Below, in pieces: positions 1 to 5,652 of a DNA stretch of 6,769 bases (its first letter is position 1; the number at the start of each line of letters is the position of its first letter). The stretch comes from a bacterium (GTDB lineage Bacteria; SZUA-182): the NCBI GenBank assembly GCA_003230635.1, contig QIFF01000167.1:1-6769 (forward strand). Direction: 5' to 3'. The notes under the pieces are model-generated. The model saw only the letters and a program-made list of their open reading frames with translations. It was not told the DNA's origin and made no database searches. The position numbers were made by a program, and so were the translations under genes.

Positions 1-129
1 GGCGCCCGCCTTGCTACAGACCCTACCTTCCACCATAACCGAGCCGGCCATAATCAGGGCTTGGGCCTGCTGCCTGCTCCCGGCCAGACCCTTTTCTACC
101 ATAAGTTTATCCAGGCGTTGTTTTGCCAT
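1..129 (-). CDS. tlyA: TlyA-family rRNA 2'-O-methyltransferase, N-terminal part
   Basis: This partial gene runs off the left edge of the window. Reading the reverse strand from the ATG at 129-127 gives 43 uninterrupted codons starting MAKQRLDKLMVEKGLAGSRQ and continuing with an AQALIMAG stretch and a VMVEGRV stretch. This is the S4 RNA-binding domain that opens TlyA/hemolysin-family proteins. The missing C-terminal part should hold the SAM-dependent (RrmJ/FtsJ-like) fold. Family members methylate 2'-hydroxyls of cytidines in 16S and/or 23S rRNA. The start is preceded by a weak purine-rich AGAAAG element. The gene diverges from recG with 38 bp between the start codons. The S4 domain alone is shared with other RNA-binding proteins, but the order of residues matches TlyA best. 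Confidence 0.85.
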   Translation of the reverse strand, partial: MAKQRLDKLMVEKGLAGSRQQAQALIMAGSVMVEGRVCSKAGA

Positions 130-149
130 TTTTCTTTCTGTTGCTTTTA

Positions 150-158
150 TGCTATAAC
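150..158 (+). promoter_or_regulatory. Candidate extended -10 promoter for recG
   Basis: TGCTATAAC at 150-158 is an extended -10 element (TGn followed by TATAAC, 5 of 6 to consensus). The -35 region 17 bp upstream is only a T-rich run, which is common for extended -10 promoters. The expected start point is near 165, about 3 nt ahead of the recG ATG at 168. The message would therefore be leaderless or nearly so, which agrees with the lack of any Shine-Dalgarno sequence before that ATG. Confidence 0.35.
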
Positions 159-179
159 AATAACATTATGGACTTGCAA
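151..179 (-). promoter_or_regulatory. Candidate sigma70-type promoter for tlyA
   Basis: On the reverse strand a TTGCAA hexamer (179-174) is followed after exactly 17 bp by TATAGC (156-151). Each matches the sigma70 consensus at 4 of 6 positions. Transcription would begin near 144, leaving a leader of about 15 nt before the ATG at 129. The -35 element lies inside the first codons of recG, and the -10 overlaps the candidate recG -10. This is read from the sequence only. Confidence 0.35.
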
Positions 180-2297
180 ATTCCCATCCAGTATATCAGA
201 GGTGTGGGGCCGCGTAAAGCCGCCCTTTTCAAGCGCCTGGGAGTGGAAACGGTAGAAGATGCCTGCCTGTATCTGCCCCGCCGCTATGAAGACCGTCGCC
301 ATTTAAAGGACATTGTCCATCTCGAGCCTGGCCAAATGGCCACGGTTATTGGTGAGGTGCAGATGGCCGGGGTCACTACCACCCCAAAGCGCAAGAAAAA
401 AATCTTTGAGGTGGTGGTCTCCGACCGCAGCGGGATTGTAACCGCCAAGTGGTTTAAATTCAATGCCAACTATATGAAGCAAATCTTCAGCAAGGGGCAA
501 CGGCTAGTCCTGAGTGGTGTACTACAGGTCAACACTTATTCCCAGTGGGGCAAGGAGATGCACCACCCCGAGTACGAATTCCTGAGTGGGGACGATGAAG
601 ACTTGATCCATTGCGGGCGGATTGTGCCGGTTTATCCGGCCACCGAGGGCCTGACCCAGCGCTCCATCCGTAGCATTATGAAGCGGTTAATTGATGAAGC
701 CGCCGCCGATTTCGGGGAAATTCTCCCTGAAACCCTGTGCCGCAGACACCGGCTAATCCCCCTTTCCGAAGCCATCGCCCAGGTGCATTTTCCCGAATCC
801 CCCTACGACAACCTGGAACAGTTAAACCAACATACCTCCCCCCCGCAGCGGCGCTTAATCTTTGAGGAGCTTTTCCTGCTTCAACTGGGGCTGGCTTTGA
901 GAAAACAAGGCCTGGATCAGGAGGCAAAAGGGATTGCCTTTAAGGCAAAGGGTAAGTTGTTAGCCGGGTTGTGGAAGCTCTTGCCCTTTCGCCTAACCAA
1001 GGCCCAGCAGCGGGTGATTAGAGAGATTAAGAATGACATGGCCCGTCCCCATCCCATGCAGCGCCTCTTGCAGGGAGACGTGGGCAGCGGGAAAACCATT
1101 GTCGCCCTGGCCGCCATTCTGCTGGCGGTGGAGAACGGTTACCAGGCCGCCATCATGGCCCCCACTGAAATCCTGGCCGAGCAGCATTACCTGAAAATCC
1201 ATCACCTGCTGGAGCAATTGGGACTGAAGACCGCCGTTTTGACCGGCAGGGTAAAGGGCAAGCAGAAAAAACAAATTCTGGCCCGGATTGAGGCCAAAGA
1301 AGTAGAGGTGGTGATTGGCACCCACGCCCTGATTCAAGAGGAGGTGCGCTTTGCCTGCCTGGGCCTGGTGGTGGTGGATGAGCAGCATAAATTCGGGGTC
1401 GCCCAGCGCCTGTTGCTGCAAAGAAAGGGGCAAAACGCTGAGGGCTGTCAAGCTGATTTGCTGGTCATGAGCGCCACCCCGATTCCGCGCAGCCTGGCTT
1501 TGACGGTCTATGGCGACCTCTCGCTCTCCGTGCTGGATGAGATGCCCCCGGGACGCCGGCCGGTCAAAACCCACCTGCGCTATGACTCCGCCCGCCCCAA
1601 GATATACAGCTTTCTCCAGCAGGAGGCGGAAAAGGGGCGCCAGGCCTATATCGTTTATCCCCTGGTGGAGGAATCGGAAAAGCTCCAGCTGCGGGCGGCC
1701 ACGGAAATGTACGAGCATTTCCGGCAAGAGGTCTTCCCCCGGCTGCGGGTGGGCCTAATTCACGGGCGCATGCCCGGTGAGCAAAAAGAGCAGGTAATGA
1801 AAACCTTTCGCCAGGGGGAACTGGATATTTTAGTGGCCACTACGGTGATTGAGGTGGGGATTGATATACCCAACGCCTCGCTGATGCTGATTGAACACGC
1901 CGAGCGCTTCGGCCTGGCCCAATTGCACCAACTGCGGGGACTGGTCGGGCGGGGGGAGCAGCAGGCCCACTGCATCCTCCTGGCCCATTACCCCTTATCG
2001 GAGGAGGCCAAGCAGCGCCTACAAGTCATGGTAAATACCAGTGACGGCTTCGCCATTGCCGAAGCGGACCTGGAGTTACGCGGGCCGGGCGACTTCTGGG
2101 GCACCCGCCAGTCGGGATTGCCCGACCTGCGCATTGCCCATATTCTGCGCGACGCCTCTTTACTGGAAACAGCCCGCCAGGAGGCCTTTGCCCTGGTAGA
2201 GACCGACCCTCACCTGAGGGCGGAAGAACACAAGCCCTTGCTGGATGCAGTTGAGCATAAATGGGCCGACAAGCTGGCCCTTATGCAGGCGGGGTAA
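168..2297 (+). CDS. recG: ATP-dependent DNA helicase RecG
   Basis: RecG is a superfamily 2 double-strand DNA translocase that remodels stalled replication forks and Holliday junctions in the cytoplasm. From the ATG at 168 the product is 709 residues, slightly longer than the usual 670-700. The N-terminus (IQYIRGVGPRKAALF) is the classic RecG helix-hairpin-helix opening, followed by the wedge/OB region at about 55-150. Helicase motifs in order are: LTKAQQ (276-281), Walker A GDVGSGKT (303-310), DEQH (404-407, followed by KFG), SATPIPR (435-441), ATTVIEVGIDIPNA, and motif VI around 589-596. A C-terminal GTRQSGLPDLR stretch belongs to the translocation (TRG) region. Motif VI reads QLRG-L-VGRG, so the first arginine of the usual GRxGR is leucine 592. 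TTG codons at 123 and 141 extend the frame but run into the divergent tlyA region and match nothing in the family, so ATG 168 is preferred. Confidence 0.95.
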   Translation: MDLQIPIQYIRGVGPRKAALFKRLGVETVEDACLYLPRRYEDRRHLKDIVHLEPGQMATVIGEVQMAGVTTTPKRKKKIFEVVVSDRSGIVTAKWFKFNANYMKQIFSKGQRLVLSGVLQVNTYSQWGKEMHHPEYEFLSGDDEDLIHCGRIVPVYPATEGLTQRSIRSIMKRLIDEAAADFGEILPETLCRRHRLIPLSEAIAQVHFPESPYDNLEQLNQHTSPPQRRLIFEELFLLQLGLALRKQGLDQEAKGIAFKAKGKLLAGLWKLLPFRLTKAQQRVIREIKNDMARPHPMQRLLQGDVGSGKTIVALAAILLAVENGYQAAIMAPTEILAEQHYLKIHHLLEQLGLKTAVLTGRVKGKQKKQILARIEAKEVEVVIGTHALIQEEVRFACLGLVVVDEQHKFGVAQRLLLQRKGQNAEGCQADLLVMSATPIPRSLALTVYGDLSLSVLDEMPPGRRPVKTHLRYDSARPKIYSFLQQEAEKGRQAYIVYPLVEESEKLQLRAATEMYEHFRQEVFPRLRVGLIHGRMPGEQKEQVMKTFRQGELDILVATTVIEVGIDIPNASLMLIEHAERFGLAQLHQLRGLVGRGEQQAHCILLAHYPLSEEAKQRLQVMVNTSDGFAIAEADLELRGPGDFWGTRQSGLPDLRIAHILRDASLLETARQEAFALVETDPHLRAEEHKPLLDAVEHKWADKLALMQAG

Positions 2298-2306
2298 ACT
2301 TTATCA

Positions 2307-2324
2307 ACCGCAGAGGACGCAGAG
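2307..2324. repeat. 18-bp intergenic direct repeat, copy 1
   Basis: ACCGCAGAGGACGCAGAG begins 9 bp after the recG stop codon and recurs exactly at 4092-4109, just after the bshC stop. Internally it is a tandem of two GCAGAG(G) units. As I recall, similar CGCAGAGG-type sequences are dispersed between genes in many bacterial genomes. The function is unknown, and the element has no terminator-like U tract. Confidence 0.6.
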
Positions 2325-2340
2325 GAAACCTTAGAAAGTT

Positions 2341-2412
2341 GTCATTGCGAGGAGCATAGCGACAAAGCAATCTATCAACCGATTAAGATTGCTTCGCTTC
2401 GCTCGCAATGAC
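2341..2412. repeat. Imperfect inverted repeat, REP/MITE-like
   Basis: The left arm (2341-2373) starts GTCATTGCGAG and ends GCAATCT. The right arm (2386-2412) is the reverse complement with the same outer GTCATTGCGAG and inner GCAATCT blocks, differing in the middle by a few mismatches and a 6-nt length difference. The loop is about 12 nt. The transcript could fold into a long hairpin between recG and bshC. The GTCATTGCGAGG...GCAATCT type is, to my knowledge, a dispersed repeat in several bacterial groups. No T-run follows, so I do not call it an intrinsic terminator. Confidence 0.7.
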
Positions 2413-2424
2413 ATTCTGAAAGAG

Positions 2425-2429
2425 AGGAG
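2425..2429 (+). promoter_or_regulatory. Shine-Dalgarno AGGAG that questions the bshC start
   Basis: A strong AGGAG lies within a GAGAGGAGAGA purine run. It is 33 nt from the GTG at 2463, too far to serve that codon, but only 6 nt from an in-frame ATT at 2436. The frame between them has no stop and no ATG, GTG or TTG. Together these suggest translation from the ATT, adding nine residues to BshC. Confidence 0.5.
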
Positions 2430-2462
2430 AGAACCATTTTAAATTTTAAGCTTATCAAAGCA

Positions 2463-4079
2463 GTGCCGTTCAAGGAATTGCAGCCTTCGGCGGGCATAGG
2501 CGTGGATTACAGGGAGAATTTTGCGGCGCTAAAGCAATTTTTCAGCTTTGGCCCCGACCAGTGGGGTAAAAAACTCATCTCTCTGGACGCCAACTACCCC
2601 ACCGAGCGCCGCCAGCCCCTGGCGGACGAGCTTCTAGCCTACCACCGGCGGCTGGATGCCCCCAAAGAAGTTGTAGAAAACATTGAGCGCTTGAGAGATT
2701 ACAGAACACTGGTTGTAAGTACCGGGCAGCAGCCGGGCTTGCTTACCGGCCCTCTGTTCACCATTTACAAGGCCATAAGCGCCATTAAACTGGCTGCCAA
2801 GTTAAAGCATGAATTGGGCCGGGAGGTGGTTCCGGTCTTCTGGTCGGCTACCGAAGACCATGACCTGGAAGAGATTAACCTGGCCGGCCTTTTAAACCGC
2901 CAGGATGAATTGCTGCCGCTCAGCCTGCCCGTGCCTGAGCAATATCACGGCTGGCGGGTGGGAGAAATCCCCCTGAGTGAAATAGACGAAGCGGACTTTT
3001 GGGAACAGGTTAGGGAATTACTGGGGGAAAACGAGTTTACCCCCTCCCTATTGAAAATTATTAAAGACAGCCGGCAAATTTCCGACAACTGGGGGGACTG
3101 GTTCGCCCGCCAGATGCTGGCCCTGTTCGGCCGCTGGGGACTGGTCATACTCAACCCCAACCTGCCCGGCCTGCGCCGCCTGCTGACTCCCCTTATGCGC
3201 AGTGCTATTGAGGATCCCCTGCTTTTTTCCAAGCTGGTAAATGAGCAGGGCGCCAAACTGGTTGAACTAGGTTATAAGGAACAAATTCATCGTCCAGAAA
3301 CCGCCTGCTGCTTTTTTCTCATCGAAAACGGCCAGCGCTGCCGGGTGGATTTTGCGGACGGGGTTTATAAAACAGATAACACAACTTACTCGCGGGACGA
3401 TTTATTAAAAAGGCTCGAGGAGCAACCGGAGGCTTTCAGCAGCAACGCTGTTTTGCGCCCCTCCTGCGGGGATTATCTTCTGCCCAACATAGCCTATATC
3501 GGGGGAAACGCAGAAATCGCCTATTTTGCCCAGCTAAAGCCGGTTTTTGAGCGACTGGGGCTGCAAATGCCCATTGTCCTGCCCCGCCACAGCCTGACCC
3601 TGGTGGAGGCGCGCATTCAAAAGATTCTGACCCGGTACAGTTTGGATGTGGGTCAGCTTCGCTCCCAAATAGGCCGGCAGCTTAAAGAAGTCGGCAGGAA
3701 GTACTGCCGCCTGGCCAGCCCCGAGTACTGGGAGGGCCTAAAGCGGGGGGTGATGGCTCCCCTGCATGAGCTGGCCCAGGAAGCCGAGCTGGAGCGCATG
3801 GCGGTGCCCGCCCTGGAGAAAGGCATAAACAAGGTTGCCTGGCAGTTAGACCAGTTGGAAGAAAAAACCATCCAACAGTGCCGGAAAAACAACGAGTTGC
3901 TGCGCCAGCAGTTGACCCGCGCCCATAACACCCTCTTTCCCCAGGACAAATTGCAGGAACGCAAACTAAATTTCTTTTATTTTTATAACAAATACGGGGA
4001 GCAACTCCTGCCCGCCCTGCTGGAGGCCCTGCCCGAGGACAGCCGGCAGCACTATTTTATGGGGATAGAGGTGGGGTGA
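2463..4079 (+). CDS. bshC: Putative cysteine ligase BshC (bacillithiol biosynthesis)
   Basis: BshC is believed to add cysteine to glucosaminyl-malate, the last step in making the low-molecular-weight thiol bacillithiol. From the GTG at 2463 the protein is 538 residues, essentially the length known for the family (about 540). Diagnostic stretches are STGQQPGLLTGPLF (from 86) and FWSATEDHDLEEIN (from 126), in a Rossmann-type core related to nucleotidyltransferase/ligase folds. A helical, charged C-terminal region from about 380 to 510 fits the coiled-coil segment of the family. No signal peptide or membrane segment is seen, so it should be cytoplasmic. The partner genes bshA and bshB are not in the window. 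The GTG is the first conventional start, but it lacks a properly spaced ribosome binding site. The preceding in-frame ATT at 2436 has one and would give an N-terminus containing KLIKAVPF. Confidence 0.92.
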   Translation: MPFKELQPSAGIGVDYRENFAALKQFFSFGPDQWGKKLISLDANYPTERRQPLADELLAYHRRLDAPKEVVENIERLRDYRTLVVSTGQQPGLLTGPLFTIYKAISAIKLAAKLKHELGREVVPVFWSATEDHDLEEINLAGLLNRQDELLPLSLPVPEQYHGWRVGEIPLSEIDEADFWEQVRELLGENEFTPSLLKIIKDSRQISDNWGDWFARQMLALFGRWGLVILNPNLPGLRRLLTPLMRSAIEDPLLFSKLVNEQGAKLVELGYKEQIHRPETACCFFLIENGQRCRVDFADGVYKTDNTTYSRDDLLKRLEEQPEAFSSNAVLRPSCGDYLLPNIAYIGGNAEIAYFAQLKPVFERLGLQMPIVLPRHSLTLVEARIQKILTRYSLDVGQLRSQIGRQLKEVGRKYCRLASPEYWEGLKRGVMAPLHELAQEAELERMAVPALEKGINKVAWQLDQLEEKTIQQCRKNNELLRQQLTRAHNTLFPQDKLQERKLNFFYFYNKYGEQLLPALLEALPEDSRQHYFMGIEVG

Positions 4080-4091
4080 AAGGCTTTTTTC

Positions 4092-4109
4092 ACCGCAGAG
4101 GACGCAGAG
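4092..4109. repeat. 18-bp intergenic direct repeat, copy 2
   Basis: This is an exact second copy of the 18-bp sequence at 2307-2324, placed 12 bp after the bshC stop codon and in the same orientation. Both copies lie immediately downstream of a stop codon, and the flanking bases differ. That argues for dispersed short elements rather than one large duplication. Confidence 0.6.
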
Positions 4110-4153
4110 AAATAAATCCAAATCTCAAAAACTTTGACATTTGACCTTTGAGG

Positions 4154-4171
4154 GGTTAGGTTGAGGAATGA
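4154..4171. repeat. Degenerate repeat unit related to the 4202 palindrome
   Basis: GGTTAGGTTGAGGAATGA here matches GGTTGGGTTGAGGGACGA at 4202-4219 at 15 of 18 positions, 48 bp upstream and in the same orientation. It lacks the right palindrome arm (AACCCAACC). It may be a decayed or partial copy of the same element, or a chance similarity in a G/T-rich stretch. Confidence 0.35.
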
Positions 4172-4201
4172 TGAAAGAACTAGACAAAGAAGCTTTTGGT
4201 A

Positions 4202-4228
4202 GGTTGGGTTGAGGGACGAAACCCAACC
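4202..4228. repeat. Palindromic dispersed-type repeat upstream of the TIR gene
   Basis: GGTTGGGTT (4202-4210) and AACCCAACC (4220-4228) form perfect 9-bp arms around the 9-nt loop GAGGGACGA. The sequence around it (GTAGGTTGGGTTGAGG...CGAAACCCAACC) resembles a short element I recall as widespread between genes in cyanobacteria and other bacteria. It ends 33 bp before the TIR start codon. No run of T follows (next is ATTCTTATCC), so it is not a standard terminator. It could form a hairpin in a leader transcript. Confidence 0.6.
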
Positions 4229-4261
4229 ATTCTTATCCATTCATTCCTGAGCGGTTATCAA

Positions 4262-5110
4262 ATGCCATCAATATTTTTAAGCCATAGCCGGAAAGATAAG
4301 AGCTTTGCAAGGAAGTTGGCAGACAAACTCAGCCTGAGAGGAGTTAACGTATGGCTTGATGAAGCCGAACTTAAGGTGGGCGATTCACTGATCCAGAAGA
4401 TTTCCGAAGCAATCGAAAAAACTGATTATGTTGTAGCAGTGCTTTCTCATAATTCTGTTTCATCTCCTTGGGTAAAAAAAGAACTTGCTATTGCCATGAC
4501 TCAAGAGATTAACGGCAGAAAGGTTAAAGTCCTTCCCCTTCTTCTTGAAAACTGCAGGATTCCAGCGTTTCTTAAAGACAAATTGTACGCAGATTTCAGC
4601 AATCCCAAAAATTCCGATGTCGCATTTTCAAAGCTATTAGATGCCATTGGTGTTTCTAAGCCTACAGTTACGTATGTGCGTCAAGCAGCGGTTAGAAATC
4701 ACCGAAAAGAAAAATTTGAAGCTTTACGCGATGCAGTTCTAAATCCAACTTTATCAATGTCCCCAGAAGAAAGCAATAAACTCATATTCCAGAACCTTAG
4801 TAATATCCTTACCCCAGAGCATTTGAAAATATTAGTGTTCTTTAACGATCCCAAAGAATGGGGGAGAAAACACGGTATTACATATCCAAACTGGCATGCG
4901 GGTAGTCCAGCACATGTTTTAGAACATACTTTTCCAGAATTGAAAGGACGGCGTGATTTTTACGATCCGATAGTTAAAGATCTGTTTGCTCAAGAATTAA
5001 TGAGTAGCCAATCTTTGCAAGGTGTGATGACTTTACAAGGAATGTTTGCTTCTCGTACGACGGCTCGGGGGAAGCAATTTATTAAATATCTAATTGAGAG
5101 TAACGAGTAG
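4262..5110 (+). CDS. TIR-domain protein with unclassified C-terminal domain
   Basis: The 282-residue product begins with a bacterial TIR_2-type domain (about 1-130): IFLSHS (4-9) as the first strand, VWLDEAELKVGDSL (30-43) with E36 at the position of the catalytic NADase glutamate, and SPWVKKEL (68-75) as the later box. Such domains cleave NAD+ or make signalling nucleotides in anti-phage systems such as Thoeris. Residues about 135-282 form a second domain I do not recognise. It is helical and charged, with LTPEHLKILVFF (from 183), NWHAG (around 210-214), and a terminal RTTARGKQFIKYL (265-277) that looks like the end of a winged-helix-like fold. No membrane segment is seen. ATG 4262 places IFLSHS at the usual distance, and its ribosome binding site is weak (GAGCGG). 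Two sampled 60-base lines hold 21-22 G+C, against 39 in one recG line, suggesting foreign origin. No ThsA-like partner is present. Confidence 0.88.
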   Translation: MPSIFLSHSRKDKSFARKLADKLSLRGVNVWLDEAELKVGDSLIQKISEAIEKTDYVVAVLSHNSVSSPWVKKELAIAMTQEINGRKVKVLPLLLENCRIPAFLKDKLYADFSNPKNSDVAFSKLLDAIGVSKPTVTYVRQAAVRNHRKEKFEALRDAVLNPTLSMSPEESNKLIFQNLSNILTPEHLKILVFFNDPKEWGRKHGITYPNWHAGSPAHVLEHTFPELKGRRDFYDPIVKDLFAQELMSSQSLQGVMTLQGMFASRTTARGKQFIKYLIESNE

Positions 5111-5204
5111 AAACAAGAAGATGATTAATCTTTGTTCTCAATCCCTTACCCTGGATTGTTTCTGCCTGGGGAGAGGCCGAAACATCAAATTGGGGGAGCT
5201 GAGA

Positions 5205-5224
5205 TTGCCTGATAAATCAGGCAA
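5205..5224. repeat. Short palindrome between convergent genes
   Basis: TTGCCTGAT and ATCAGGCAA form perfect 9-bp arms around a central AA. In RNA this would be an 8-bp stem with a TAAA loop. It lies in the 119-bp gap between the TIR stop (5110) and the PIN-gene stop (5232-5230), where a bidirectional terminator would be expected. No T-run follows on either strand, so termination is only possible, not shown. The rest of this gap shows no gene. Confidence 0.4.
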
Positions 5225-5229
5225 CTACG

Positions 5230-5652
5230 TTATTGGTCAAGCCCCCATTCCCTTTGAAAATATTGTCTCTGGGGCAGAATGGTCACCCCTTGGATGGTCT
5301 GGCCGAAAAGATGGCCGAAGTGGCGGGCGTCGCCGGTGATCAGGTATGCGGCTTGCAGAATAATCGCCGCCCCTAAAACGGGCCGGTCTTTTTCATTAAG
5401 TTCAACGGGGCAGACCCAATTGGAAAGATCAGGAGCCTGGACACTTAAAACAGGTAATATTTCCTGTTGGAAACAGGTAAGCGAGTCTTGAAATTTGATT
5501 TGCAGGTTTCGTCTGGCTTCTTCCAAGACCCAATCGGAGGTAATGAGGGAAACCCGGCCAGCCTTGCCAAGCTGAAAAAGAACTCGCGCCAGCCCCTGCC
5601 GGTAGGCAGCGGAAAAGATAATATTGGCATCCAGAAAGAGAGGTTCTTTCAT
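5230..5652 (-). CDS. PIN-domain protein, probable VapC-like toxin RNase
   Basis: This 140-residue product has the four acidic positions of a PIN nuclease: D8 in FLDANIIFSA, E45 in VLEEARRN, D89 in LNEKDRPVLGAAI, and D108 in LITGDARHFG. PIN toxins use these residues to bind Mg2+/Mn2+ and cut RNA, often tRNA or rRNA. The length is typical (130-145). Its ATG (5652-5650) overlaps the stop codon of the preceding AbrB-type gene as ATGA. That implies translational coupling and the usual antitoxin-then-toxin order. All catalytic positions appear intact, so there is no sign of decay. The RNA target cannot be deduced. A DNA- or RNA-processing role unrelated to toxicity is possible but less likely given the partner. 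Confidence 0.85.
   Translation of the reverse strand: MKEPLFLDANIIFSAAYRQGLARVLFQLGKAGRVSLITSDWVLEEARRNLQIKFQDSLTCFQQEILPVLSVQAPDLSNWVCPVELNEKDRPVLGAAIILQAAYLITGDARHFGHLFGQTIQGVTILPQRQYFQREWGLDQ

Noticed and set aside
123..167. Upstream TTG starts for recG at 123 and 141
   Set aside because: The extra residues are hydrophobic and unlike RecG N-termini, there is no ribosome binding site, and TTG 123 overlaps the tlyA start codon.
993..1727. 244-codon open frame on the reverse strand inside recG
   Set aside because: It lies wholly antisense to conserved helicase motifs of recG, has no recognisable domain, and is expected from G+C-rich codon structure.
4075..4094. GGTGAAA/TTTCACC stem around the bshC stop codon as a terminator
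   Set aside because: The stem is only 7 bp, includes the stop codon, and its T-run is inside the hairpin rather than after it, so it does not fit an intrinsic terminator.
2307..4109. CRISPR or tandem array reading of the repeats around bshC
   Set aside because: There are only two copies, 1.8 kb apart, with a complete gene between them and no regular spacers.
4134..4162. TTGACA at 4134-4139 as the TIR promoter
   Set aside because: The -35 is perfect, but the hexamer 17 bp downstream is TAGGTT (3 of 6) and neighbouring spacings are no better, so I do not call a promoter.
5094..5339. 81-codon forward frame overlapping the TIR stop and the end of the PIN gene
   Set aside because: It overlaps two well-supported genes and its product is low-complexity at the end, with no family resemblance. 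I see no ribosome binding site.
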